Assembly (NCBI GenBank): GCA_963719345.1
Contig: CAVRCA010000004.1
Coordinates: forward strand, 653,313 to 717,312
DNA: 64,000 nucleotides
Origin: CAVRCA01 sp963719345
GTDB lineage: Bacteria > Pseudomonadota > Alphaproteobacteria > Acetobacterales > Acetobacteraceae
Reading direction: 5' to 3'
The position numbers and the translations under genes were made by a program. The notes beneath the pieces are model-generated. The model worked only from the letters and a program-made list of their open reading frames with translations, made no database searches and was not told where the DNA came from. Below, in pieces: positions 57,074 through 64,000 of the stretch (positions are counted from its first letter, which is position 1; each line of letters opens with the position of its first letter).

Positions 57074-57436
57074 TCAGACCGCCTCGTCGAGATCCGCACC
57101 CCACATCTTTTCGAGGGCGTACATTGCCCGGGCCTCCCGCTTGAAAAGGTGAACCACGATGTCGCCGGCATCGAGCAGCACCCAATCCGATCCCCCCGCA
57201 CCCTCGATCACCACACGCTGCAGGCCCGCCTCGTGCAGCTTCTCCTCGAGATGGGTCGCCATCGCCGTGATCTGCCGGTCGGCCAAGCCGGTGGCGACAA
57301 TCATCCGGTCGCAGAACGTCGCCTTGCCGACCAGGTCGAGTGCCACGACGTCCTCGGCCTTGTCGTCCTCCAGACTGGCGACGATCACCGCTTGCAGCTG
57401 GTCGAGGCGGGCGATCTCGGCGACGTGCTTGGCCAT
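57074..57436 (-). CDS. rsfS: Ribosomal silencing factor RsfS
   Basis: Binds ribosomal protein uL14 and keeps subunits apart in starved cells. The conserved domain of about 100 residues is complete (VIVASLEDDKAEDVVALDL, MIVATGLADRQITAMATHL, DWVLLDAGDIVVHLFKREAR, YALEKMW). ATG 57436 is the first ATG but has no ribosome-binding site. The same frame upstream reads as a lysine/proline-rich extension back to ATC 57601, which has AAGGAG seven bases before it, so the true start may be there (about 175 residues). The 5' part would then overlap nadD. Confidence 0.9.
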   Translation of the reverse strand: MAKHVAEIARLDQLQAVIVASLEDDKAEDVVALDLVGKATFCDRMIVATGLADRQITAMATHLEEKLHEAGLQRVVIEGAGGSDWVLLDAGDIVVHLFKREARAMYALEKMWGADLDEAV

Positions 57437-57497
57437 CGGGGCGGCGGCGCGCGGCCCGGCGGCGGCGGCCTTCTTGCGCGGCGTCCCTGGCGTCCGG

Positions 57498-58196
57498 TCA
57501 GCTTCGGGCAGCGCGACGCGCGCCGGCTTGCGGGCCGGCGTTTTCCGGCGGGGGCCTGGAGGGTCGGGGTGTACGGGGCCGGTCGGCGGTTTTCTGGCGA
57601 TGGCGCGGCTCCTTGAACTCGGTGACGCTATCCGCCTGCAGGGCGGCGCGGATCGCGGTCGCAGAGGCGGAGTGCTGGGCGACCACAAGAAACAGCCATG
57701 CGGGGGGTCCCTCCGCGACCAGCGCGGGGGCGCGGCTTGCCGGACGACGTGCCCGGTGCAGTCGCCGCGTCGCCCGCCCGGCGAGCGCGCGATAGTTGTA
57801 CGAGGGGCGCGGCAGGACCACGAACGGCATGGCGCGCGCGATCTGCATCCAGCGGCGCCAGCGCGGCAGTTGCGACAGGTTGTCCGCCCCCATCAGCCAA
57901 ACGAAGCGCACGCGAGGAAACTTCCGCCGCAGTTCGCGGACCGTGTCGGCCGTGTAGCGCGTGCCGAGCGCCGCCTCGATGCCGGTCGCCACCACCCGGC
58001 GCCCATCGGCGATCGCGCGTGCCGAGGCAAGCCGGTCCTTGAACGGGGCCATGCCGTGCCGCGGCTTGAGCGGATTGCCCGGCGAGACCAGCAGCCAAAC
58101 TTGGTCGAGCTTCAACCGCTTGCGAGCGCATTCGGCAACGTGCGCGTGCCCCGCATGCGCCGGGTTGAACGACCCGCCGAGCAGGCCCACGCGCAT
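57498..58196 (-). CDS. nadD: Nicotinate-nucleotide adenylyltransferase
   Basis: Makes nicotinate adenine dinucleotide in NAD synthesis. The 232-residue protein has the nucleotidyltransferase motifs GGSFNPAHAGHAHVAE, VWLLVSPGNPLK, VRFVWLMGADNLSQLPRW and the C-terminal SATAIRA. It continues about 45 residues beyond that motif, longer than usual, into the region that overlaps the possible rsfS extension. It is followed by rsfS and preceded by proA with 50 bases between. Confidence 0.93.
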   Translation of the reverse strand: MRVGLLGGSFNPAHAGHAHVAECARKRLKLDQVWLLVSPGNPLKPRHGMAPFKDRLASARAIADGRRVVATGIEAALGTRYTADTVRELRRKFPRVRFVWLMGADNLSQLPRWRRWMQIARAMPFVVLPRPSYNYRALAGRATRRLHRARRPASRAPALVAEGPPAWLFLVVAQHSASATAIRAALQADSVTEFKEPRHRQKTADRPRTPRPSRPPPENAGPQAGARRAARS

Positions 58197-58246
58197 GCGT
58201 CGACGGTCCCCGTAGCGGGGGAGACGCTCAACCTGCGCCGCCTGGG

Positions 58247-59506
58247 TCAGGGGCGCACCTGACCAGTACCAATCACGAGATAGCGGAACGCGGTGAGTTG
58301 CTCGAGCCCGACCGGACCGCGGGCGTGAATGCGACCCGTGGCGATGCCGATTTCCGCGCCGAAGCCGAACTCGCCGCCGTCGCAGAACTGGGTCGATGCG
58401 TTCCACAGCGCCACCGCGCTGTCGACGCCGGCGAGGAAGCGCTCGGCCGCCGCGGCGTCTTCGGTAACGATAGCGTCGGTATGCTCGCTCCCGTGCCGCT
58501 CGATGTGCTCGAGCGCCTCGGTCACGCCGTTCACCACCCGTACCGACAGCACGGCATCCAGCCACTCGGTGTCGAAATCGGCGTCGCTCGCCGCCGGCAG
58601 GTCGGGCACGATCAGGCGCGCCGCGGCGTCGGCGCGGAAGTCGCAGCCGAGCGCGCGCAGGTCGCCCACCAGCGCAGGGAGCAGCGACGGCGCGATGGCG
58701 GCATCGATCAGCAGCGTCTCGGTAGCGCCGCACACGCCCGGCCGGCGCAACTTGGCGTTGGCGAGAATGGCGCGCGCCATCGCGGGGTCGGCGGCGCAAT
58801 GGATGTAGGTGTGGTTCAGCCCTTCAGCGTGGGCGAGCACCGGGACGCGCGCCTCGCGCTGCACGCGCTCGACCAGCGACTTGCCGCCGCGTGGAATGAT
58901 GAGGTCGATGAGGCCGGCGGCGCCGAGCATGGCCGCCACATAGGAACGGTCGGCACTGGGCGCAATCTGCACCGCCGTAGCCGGCAAGCCGCTGGAGTGC
59001 AGCCCGCTCGCCAGCGCGGCGTGGATCGCGCGCGCGCTGTGCAGGCTGTCCGACCCGCCGCGCAGGATCACCGCGTTGCCCGATTTGAGGCAAAGGGCGG
59101 CGGCGTCGGCGCCGACGTTCGGCCGGCTCTCGTAGATCATGCCGATCACGCCGATCGGCGTGGCGATCCGGCGGATGCGCAGCCCGTTTGGCCGCGTCCA
59201 CTCGGCCAGGGTGCGGCCCAGCGGATCGGGCAGCGCTGCGACCTCCTCGACGCCGCGTGCCATCGCCTCCACCCGCGCCTCGCTCAAGGTGAGCCGGTCG
59301 CGAAACGCTGCGGTCGCGGTGCTGGCGGCGAGATCGGCGGCGTTGGCGTGCAGGATCGCCGCGCCGTGGTCGCGCAGCGCAGCAGCCATGGCTCGCAGCG
59401 CGCGATCCCGCTCGACCGCCGCCGTTCGGGCAAGAATGCGCGAGGCGTGCCGCGCGGCTTCGGCCGCTTGGCGGAGGTGCTGGGTGGTCTCGGCTTCGAT
59501 GTGCAT
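58247..59506 (-). CDS. proA: Gamma-glutamyl phosphate reductase
   Basis: Second enzyme of proline synthesis, reducing gamma-glutamyl phosphate with NADPH. The 419-residue length is normal. The catalytic cysteine is near residue 258 (RRPGVCGATETLL), with IGVIGMIYESRPNV, IIPRGGKSLVERVQRE and FGFGAEIGIATGRIHARGPV. It is 167 bases downstream of proB, and that gap holds no gene or strong terminator. The order proB-proA-nadD is conserved in related genomes. Confidence 0.96.
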   Translation of the reverse strand: MHIEAETTQHLRQAAEAARHASRILARTAAVERDRALRAMAAALRDHGAAILHANAADLAASTATAAFRDRLTLSEARVEAMARGVEEVAALPDPLGRTLAEWTRPNGLRIRRIATPIGVIGMIYESRPNVGADAAALCLKSGNAVILRGGSDSLHSARAIHAALASGLHSSGLPATAVQIAPSADRSYVAAMLGAAGLIDLIIPRGGKSLVERVQREARVPVLAHAEGLNHTYIHCAADPAMARAILANAKLRRPGVCGATETLLIDAAIAPSLLPALVGDLRALGCDFRADAAARLIVPDLPAASDADFDTEWLDAVLSVRVVNGVTEALEHIERHGSEHTDAIVTEDAAAAERFLAGVDSAVALWNASTQFCDGGEFGFGAEIGIATGRIHARGPVGLEQLTAFRYLVIGTGQVRP

Positions 59507-59673
59507 CGGCGAACGTGTCCTCGGCGTAATCCTGCCGACGATACGCCTCCCGCGCTAGATGCAGTCATGCGGACGGCAGCGGACCCGCGAACGTCCGTAG
59601 ACGGGCGACCTCAGTTCGTGATCTCCCGCCCTGAAAACTGAAGTGGCCGGTGGCTCTTGTCGGGCGAGCAAGC

Positions 59674-60796
59674 TCAGAGCAGCACCAGGTCGTCGCGATG
59701 GATCAGCTCGTCGCGACCGCGCCAGCCGAGGATCGCCTCGATCGCGTCCGACCGGTGGCCGGCGATCCGCCGCGCGTCCGCGCTGGCGTACGCCGAGAGG
59801 CCGCGCGCGAGTGGGGTGCCGTCCGGGCCGCGCACCAGCACGGGATCACCGCGCTCGAAGCGGCCCTCGACCCGGCGCACGCCGGCCGGCAGTAGGGAGC
59901 TGCCGGCGGCAAGCGCGCGCGCCGCCCCCAAATCCACCCAGCACGATCCCAGCGGAGCGAGCGCACCAGCGATCCAGCGTTTGCGCGCCGACCGACCCTC
60001 GGGCGCGGCCAGGAACCACGTGCAGCGCCCCCCCTGTTCCAACGCCCGCAGCGGCGCTTCCACGGTGCCGAGCGCGATCGCCATCGCGCAGCCGGCCTGC
60101 GTCGCGATCCGCGCCGCGGCGAGCTTGGTCCGCATCCCGCCGCTCGAATAGCCGGCCGGCGGATCGCCGCCCATCGCCTCGATCTCCGGCGTCACGGCCG
60201 CTACGACCGGAATATGTGCGGCATCCCGGTCGCAGCGGGGATCGGCGGTGTAGAGCCCGTCGATGTCGGACAGCAGCACGAGCTGGTCGGCCTGCACCAT
60301 CTCGGCGACGCGGGCGGCCAGCCGGTCGTTGTCGCCGAAGCGGATCTCGGCGGTGGCGACGGAGTCGTTCTCGTTGATGACCGGGACACAGCCGAGCCCG
60401 AGCAGGGTGGTCAGGGTGGCGCGGGCGTTCAGGTAGCGGCGGCGATCCTCGGTGTCGTCGAAGGTGAGCAGCAGCTGGGCCGCGGTCAGCCCACATCTCG
60501 ACAGCGCCTCGCTCCACGCCTGCGCCAGCCGGATCTGCCCGACCGCCGCGGCGGCCTGCTTCTCCTCAAGCCGCAGCCGGGCCTGCTTCAGGCCGAGACT
60601 GCGGCGCGCGAGCGCGATCGCGCCGGAGGAGACCACGATCACGTCGGCGCCGCGCGCCCGCAGCGCTGCAAGGTCGGCGGCAACGCCGGCGAGCCAGCGT
60701 CCCCGTGGTGCGGAACTCGACCGGATCGACCAGCAGCGCGCTGCCGACCTTCACGACCACTCGCTGGGCGCTCGACAGGCGCGGAAGCGCGTTCAC
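59674..60796 (-). CDS. proB: Glutamate 5-kinase (frameshifted in this sequence)
   Basis: First enzyme of proline synthesis. About 373 residues after repair, including the C-terminal PUA domain. The N-terminal part reads VVVKVGSALLVDPVEFRTT; after the junction come VSSGAIALARRSLGLKQ, ENDSVATAEIRFGDNDRLAA and GGMRTKLAAARIATQAGCA. The frame shifts at 60691 on the coding strand (extra C in ACG CTG GCT C GCC). GTG 60796 overlaps the obg stop as GTGA. A genuine break would probably make the cell a proline auxotroph, so an insertion error is more likely. Confidence 0.9.
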
Positions 60797-61803
60797 GCCG
60801 CTTTTGCCCGACGGGCTGCGTCGACCTCGGCCTGCAGTCGCCGCAGCACCTCCGGCACGCCCTGCCCGGTGGCACCGGACAGCAGCATGACGGGCCGGCC
60901 GGCCGCCCTTTCGAGCGCCGACCTGCGGGCCGAAGCCTCGCGCGCGGTCATCGCGTCGGCCTTGTTCAGCCCGATCACCTCGGGTTTTTCGCTCAGCCCG
61001 CCACCGTAGGCACCCAGCTCCTCGCGCACGGTGCGCCATGCGCGCACCACGTCGCCCGCCGCGCCATCGACCAAGTGCAGCAACACCGCACACCGCTCGA
61101 CATGGCCGAGAAACCGATCGCCCAGGCCGGCACCCTCGTGTGCGCCCTCGATCAGGCCGGGGATGTCGGCGATGACGCACTCTTCCGATGCCGACAGCCG
61201 CGCCACGCCCAGTTGCGGATGCAAGGTACTGAACGGGTAGTCGGCGATCTTCGGCCGCGCCGCCGACACGGCGGCGAGAAAGGTCGACTTGCCCGCGTTG
61301 GGCAGGCCGACCAGTCCGACATCGGCAATGAGCTTGAGGCGCAGCCAGACCCAGCGCTCCTCGCCCGGCCAGCCCTTATCGGCGCGGCGCGGCGCGCGGT
61401 TGGTCGACGATTTGTAGTGCGCGTTGCCGAAGCCGCCATCGCCACCGCGGCACAGCTCAATACGCGTGCCGGGTGTGTCGAGGTCGGCCAGCAGAGTTTC
61501 CCGGTCGTCGGCGACGATCTGGGTTCCCACCGGCACTTTGATCACCAGATCCGCCGCGTTAGCGCCCGTCCTGTCCGAGCCCGCGCCATTGCCGCCTTTG
61601 CCGGCGCGGAAATGCTGGGTGTAGCGGAAGTCGATCAGGGTGTTCAGGTTGGCCACCGCCTCGAACACGATGTCGCCGCCCCGACCGCCGTTGCCGCCGT
61701 CGGGGCCGCCGAACTCGATGAACCGCTCGCGGCGGAAGGCAACCACGCCGTTTCCGCCGTCGCCGGAGCGGAGGTAGATCTTGGCTTCATCGAGAAACTT
61801 CAT
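60793..61803 (-). CDS. obg: GTPase Obg/CgtA
   Basis: Essential GTPase for large-subunit assembly and growth control, 336 residues. The glycine-rich Obg fold (YLRSGDGGNGVVAFRRE, GGPDGGNGGRGGDIV) precedes the G domain with GLPNAGKST near residue 165, DIPGLIEGAHEGAGLG and NKAD. The variable C-terminal domain is short, as is usual in Acetobacteraceae-type sequences. It overlaps proB by four bases and is preceded by rpmA after an 79-base gap with a strong hairpin. Confidence 0.96.
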   Translation of the reverse strand: MKFLDEAKIYLRSGDGGNGVVAFRRERFIEFGGPDGGNGGRGGDIVFEAVANLNTLIDFRYTQHFRAGKGGNGAGSDRTGANAADLVIKVPVGTQIVADDRETLLADLDTPGTRIELCRGGDGGFGNAHYKSSTNRAPRRADKGWPGEERWVWLRLKLIADVGLVGLPNAGKSTFLAAVSAARPKIADYPFSTLHPQLGVARLSASEECVIADIPGLIEGAHEGAGLGDRFLGHVERCAVLLHLVDGAAGDVVRAWRTVREELGAYGGGLSEKPEVIGLNKADAMTAREASARRSALERAAGRPVMLLSGATGQGVPEVLRRLQAEVDAARRAKAA

Positions 61804-61830
61804 GGCGATTCCGGGGGGCGGAACGCAAAC

Positions 61831-61853
61831 GGGGCCGGCTCATCGCCGACCCC
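61831..61853 (-). terminator. Hairpin between rpmA and obg (attenuator or terminator)
   Basis: On the minus strand GGGGTCGGC and GCCGGCCCC pair over nine positions (one G-T) around the loop GATGA, followed by GTTTGCG. It lies in the gap between rpmA and obg, so it could lower transcription of the distal operon relative to the ribosomal-protein genes. Confidence 0.5.
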
Positions 61854-61882
61854 GAGCGAGCGAAACGCTGGAGGGCGGCCGG

Positions 61883-62152
61883 CTACTCGGCTGCCGCCGG
61901 CAGCGGCGTGACGGAGACGTGCACTCGGCCCTCCGCCCGGCGGCGGAACTCGACCTTGCCATCGACCAGGGCGAAGATCGTGTGGTCGCGGCCAAGCCCG
62001 ACATTGCTGCCCGGCTTCCACTTGGTGCCGCGCTGGCGGAGGATGATGTTGCCGGCGGTCACGGTCTCGCCGCCGTATTTCTTGATGCCGAGGCGACGGC
62101 CTTCCGTGTCGCGCCCATTGCGGGACGAGCCGCCCGCTTTCTTGTGTGCCAT
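61883..62152 (-). CDS. rpmA: 50S ribosomal protein bL27
   Basis: An 89-residue ribosomal protein near the peptidyl transferase centre. The N-terminal MAHKKAGGSSRNGRDTEG and GGETVTAGNIILRQRGTKW are diagnostic. It follows rplU by 19 bases, the almost universal order. Confidence 0.98.
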   Translation of the reverse strand: MAHKKAGGSSRNGRDTEGRRLGIKKYGGETVTAGNIILRQRGTKWKPGSNVGLGRDHTIFALVDGKVEFRRRAEGRVHVSVTPLPAAAE

Positions 62153-62171
62153 CGGGGAACCCTCCTCTGTG

Positions 62172-62486
62172 TCAGGCGGCAGAGATGTCGGCGACGCGAA
62201 GCACCGTGACGTGCTGGCGGTGGCCGTTCTTGCGGCGGCTGTTCTGCCGGCGGCGCTTCTTGAAGATGATGACCTTGTCGAGCCGGTCCTGCGCGATCAC
62301 CGTCGCCGTGACCGACGCGCCCGCCACCACCGGCGCACCCACCGTGAGGCCAGCCTCGCCGCCGACCGCGAGGACGTCGGTGAACGTCACCACGGCGCCG
62401 GGCTCCGCCTCCAGCTTCTCGACCTTCAGCACGGCGTTCGGGGTGACGCGGTACTGTTTCCCGCCGGTGCGGATCACTGCGAACAT
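62172..62486 (-). CDS. rplU: 50S ribosomal protein bL21
   Basis: A 104-residue ribosomal protein. MFAVIRTGGKQYRVTPN is the conserved start, and VIIFKKRRRQNSRRKNGHRQ is the basic rRNA-binding tail. ATG 62486 gives the expected N-terminus. It is the first gene of the rplU-rpmA-obg-proBA-nadD-rsfS-rlmH run. Confidence 0.98.
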   Translation of the reverse strand: MFAVIRTGGKQYRVTPNAVLKVEKLEAEPGAVVTFTDVLAVGGEAGLTVGAPVVAGASVTATVIAQDRLDKVIIFKKRRRQNSRRKNGHRQHVTVLRVADISAA

Positions 62487-62581
62487 CGATCGACTTCCTG
62501 CTGATCTGCGACCCGACGAGCGGTGGCCCGGACGCAAGGTCAAGCCGCCGGACACCAGGGGCCGGCCGCCAAGCGGGGGTG

Positions 62582-62609
62582 CTTATCGCTTGAGGCGCCC
62601 GGTTGTCAA
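62582..62609 (-). promoter_or_regulatory. Promoter of the rplU operon
   Basis: On the minus strand a perfect TTGACA is followed after 16 bases by GATAAG (or ATAAGC at 17). The boxes lie about 95 bases upstream of rplU. The -35 box sits inside the palindrome GGTTGTCAACC, and CCCGG/CCGGG arms flank it, so a regulator could bind here. Confidence 0.55.
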
Positions 62610-62635
62610 CCGATCGTCCGGGCTCGAAGGATGGG

Positions 62636-63853
62636 CTAGGAGATCAGCCGGGTCGGCGACAGGCCGAGCCGGATGCGGCCAAACTGCTCGGCGTTGACAT
62701 CGTAATCGACCGTGCCGTGGTGCGAGGCGACGGTCAGATCGCGGAAGAAGGCCTGCAACGGGGAGACGTCGTAGGTGGCGTTGGCCCCCGCCGCGGCAAA
62801 CAATCGCTCGACCGCCGCGCGGCAGCGCTCGACCGCGTAGCTGACGGTATAGCGCATCTCGACCACCTCCTCCGGGGTCGCCAGCCGGCGCTCGTGGCTG
62901 AGCCGGTCGAAGCCGTCCGCCACGGTGTCGAGCAGCAGCGCCGCGGCGCGGATGTCGAGTTCGGATTCGGCGATGCGGAACTGCAGGCCCGGGCTGTCGG
63001 CTTTGCGTGTGCCGACGTACTTGTCTTCCCGAACACGGGCGGTCGCCACGAAGTCGGCAAGGAACTGCTGCGCCAAGCCGAGGACCGGGGCGCTCACGTG
63101 ATAGGACAGGCCGACCCGCACCGGCATCATGTGCAGCCAGCTCGGGTGCCGGCGTCCCCACGGACTGAGGCTGCCGTACAGCACGGGGGTCGGCACGACC
63201 CGATGCTCGGGGACGAACACGTCGTCCAGCACGAGTTCCTTGCTGCCGGTGCCGCGCAGCCCCAGGGTGAACCAGTTGTCGCTGACCCCGTAGTCGCGCA
63301 CCGGCGACAGCGCGTGGATCGCGGGTGGTAGAGACGGGTCGTCGCCGGCCACCTTGACGCCGAGCATGCTCCATCGCGCGTGGTCGCACCCGCTGGCGAA
63401 CGGCCACCGTCCGGTCAACCGCCAACCGCCGTCCGCTCTCACCGCGCGCGCGGTCGGTGCCAGCGAGCCCGCGATGATGGTGTCGGGGTCGTCGGACGCG
63501 ATCTCGTCCTGCGCCTGTTCGCTGAACATGCCGAGGATCCAGCTGTGCGCCAGCAGCACCATCAGGATCCAGGCCGCCGAAGAGGAGGTGGTCGCCAAAG
63601 TTCGCACCACCCGGTGCATGGTCCGCAGGTCGAGTTCCGCGCCGCCGAGGCGGCTGGGCTGGAGAATGCGGAACAGACCGGCCTCCCGCATGGCTGCCAC
63701 CACGTCGGGGTGCACGATGCGGGTTTGCTCGTCCGCCGCCGCGTGCTGGTGGAGCAACGGTAGCAGCGCCTCCGCCCGACGCACGCACTCGTCCGGTGAG
63801 AGTCTTCCGGTGGCGACCCCTCCCGACGCGGACCTGGTTGCGGTTACCGACAT
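62636..63853 (-). CDS. Acyl-CoA dehydrogenase-fold flavoprotein (group D monooxygenase-like)
   Basis: A 405-residue protein with the acyl-CoA dehydrogenase fold. The N-terminal VRRAEALLPLLHQHAAADEQTR-type helix and GLFRILQPSRLGGAELDL, the central GGWRLTGRWPFASGCDHARW, and LGLRGTGSKELVLDDVFVP are typical of the flavin-dependent monooxygenases related to HsaA and HpaB-like enzymes. The catalytic glutamate of true acyl-CoA dehydrogenases is not evident. It would need a flavin reductase, not present here. It ends 149 bases before rplU and is transcribed the same way. Confidence 0.8.
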   Translation of the reverse strand: MSVTATRSASGGVATGRLSPDECVRRAEALLPLLHQHAAADEQTRIVHPDVVAAMREAGLFRILQPSRLGGAELDLRTMHRVVRTLATTSSSAAWILMVLLAHSWILGMFSEQAQDEIASDDPDTIIAGSLAPTARAVRADGGWRLTGRWPFASGCDHARWSMLGVKVAGDDPSLPPAIHALSPVRDYGVSDNWFTLGLRGTGSKELVLDDVFVPEHRVVPTPVLYGSLSPWGRRHPSWLHMMPVRVGLSYHVSAPVLGLAQQFLADFVATARVREDKYVGTRKADSPGLQFRIAESELDIRAAALLLDTVADGFDRLSHERRLATPEEVVEMRYTVSYAVERCRAAVERLFAAAGANATYDVSPLQAFFRDLTVASHHGTVDYDVNAEQFGRIRLGLSPTRLIS

Positions 63854-63900
63854 GGTGATGTCCCCCGAGCACCGGCCAAAGCCCAGGGCTCACCGGCATG

Positions 63901-63930
63901 TTGCGGCGGCCCTGTAATGCCCACTATAAG
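63901..63930 (+). promoter_or_regulatory. Promoter of tRNA-Ser
   Basis: TTGCGG and TATAAG are separated by 18 bases, and the -10 box ends ten bases before the tRNA. The -10 matches five of six consensus bases. Confidence 0.55.
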
Positions 63931-63940
63931 CCGGCCCCAT

Positions 63941-64000
63941 GGAGAGGTGACAGAGTGGCCGATTGTGACGGTCTCGAAAACCGTTGTACGTGCAAGCGTA
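63941..64000 (+). tRNA. tRNA-Ser (anticodon CGA), cut by the right edge
   Basis: The first 60 bases of a serine tRNA are present: acceptor 5' strand GGAGAGG, D-arm, anticodon stem ACGGT/ACCGT with loop CTCGAAA (anticodon CGA, reading TCG), and the start of the long variable arm (TGTACGTGCAAGCGTA). The T-arm and 3' end lie beyond the window. Confidence 0.92.

Overview
The window is a 64 kb piece of a very GC-rich alphaproteobacterial chromosome. Gene content and order point to the Rhodospirillales/Acetobacteraceae side: rplU-rpmA-obg-proB-proA-nadD-rsfS-rlmH, mutS-glnD next to maeB, metZ under a SAM-II riboswitch, a ChvE-type sugar-binding protein, and Liv-type transporters with alphaproteobacterial LivG signatures. 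The assignment rests on these features only; no search was run. Three tRNA genes are present (Lys-CTT, Gly-CCC, and a Ser-CGA cut by the right edge). No integrase, transposase, phage gene or CRISPR array was seen.

Layout. 1-10.7 kb holds tRNA-Lys and then a catabolic-looking block: livHMGF, a flavin-dependent luciferase-like monooxygenase, two alpha/beta hydrolases, a short-chain dehydrogenase, a PhyH-type dioxygenase and, on the opposite strand, a Liv-type binding protein. 10.7-16 kb holds pcm, a small lipoprotein, a large surface lipoprotein with a probable carbohydrate-related fold, and myo-inositol-phosphate synthase followed by a histidine phosphatase. 16-24.1 kb is a tightly coupled minus-strand glycan operon: HAD phosphatase, CgeB-like glycosyltransferase, sugar nucleotidyltransferase, CmoB-like methyltransferase, a glycoside-hydrolase-like protein whose barrel looks circularly permuted, GT4, GNAT, methyltransferase and a GT9-like enzyme. 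24.1-32.2 kb holds an FAH-family enzyme, an orphan ChvE, a DUF4239-like membrane protein, a MoxR/VWA pair and a giant methyltransferase-GT4-GT2 fusion. 32.4-44.6 kb holds tRNA-Gly, metZ, apaG, folE, an MFS transporter, dsbD, hrpB, an HtrA-like protease and a two-component system. 44.6-64 kb is mostly housekeeping: maeB, mutS, glnD, an ABC exporter, a GT4, a hydrolase, the rlmH-to-rplU operon and a flavoprotein of the acyl-CoA dehydrogenase fold.

Data quality. Ten genes are broken by twelve single-base frameshifts, and every one is repaired by removing one extra base (the +1 direction). Eight of the twelve extra bases duplicate a neighbouring base, and the broken genes include proB and livM inside intact operons. 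The simplest reading is insertion-type sequencing or assembly error, so these genes are annotated as full-length coding regions with a frameshift note rather than as pseudogenes.

How the genes work together. The first block probably imports and oxidises an unidentified small carboxylate, ester or amide. The 16-24 kb and 29-32 kb genes, with ino1 and its phosphatase nearby, probably make or decorate a cell-surface glycan. The HtrA protease with its two-component system looks like an envelope-stress module.
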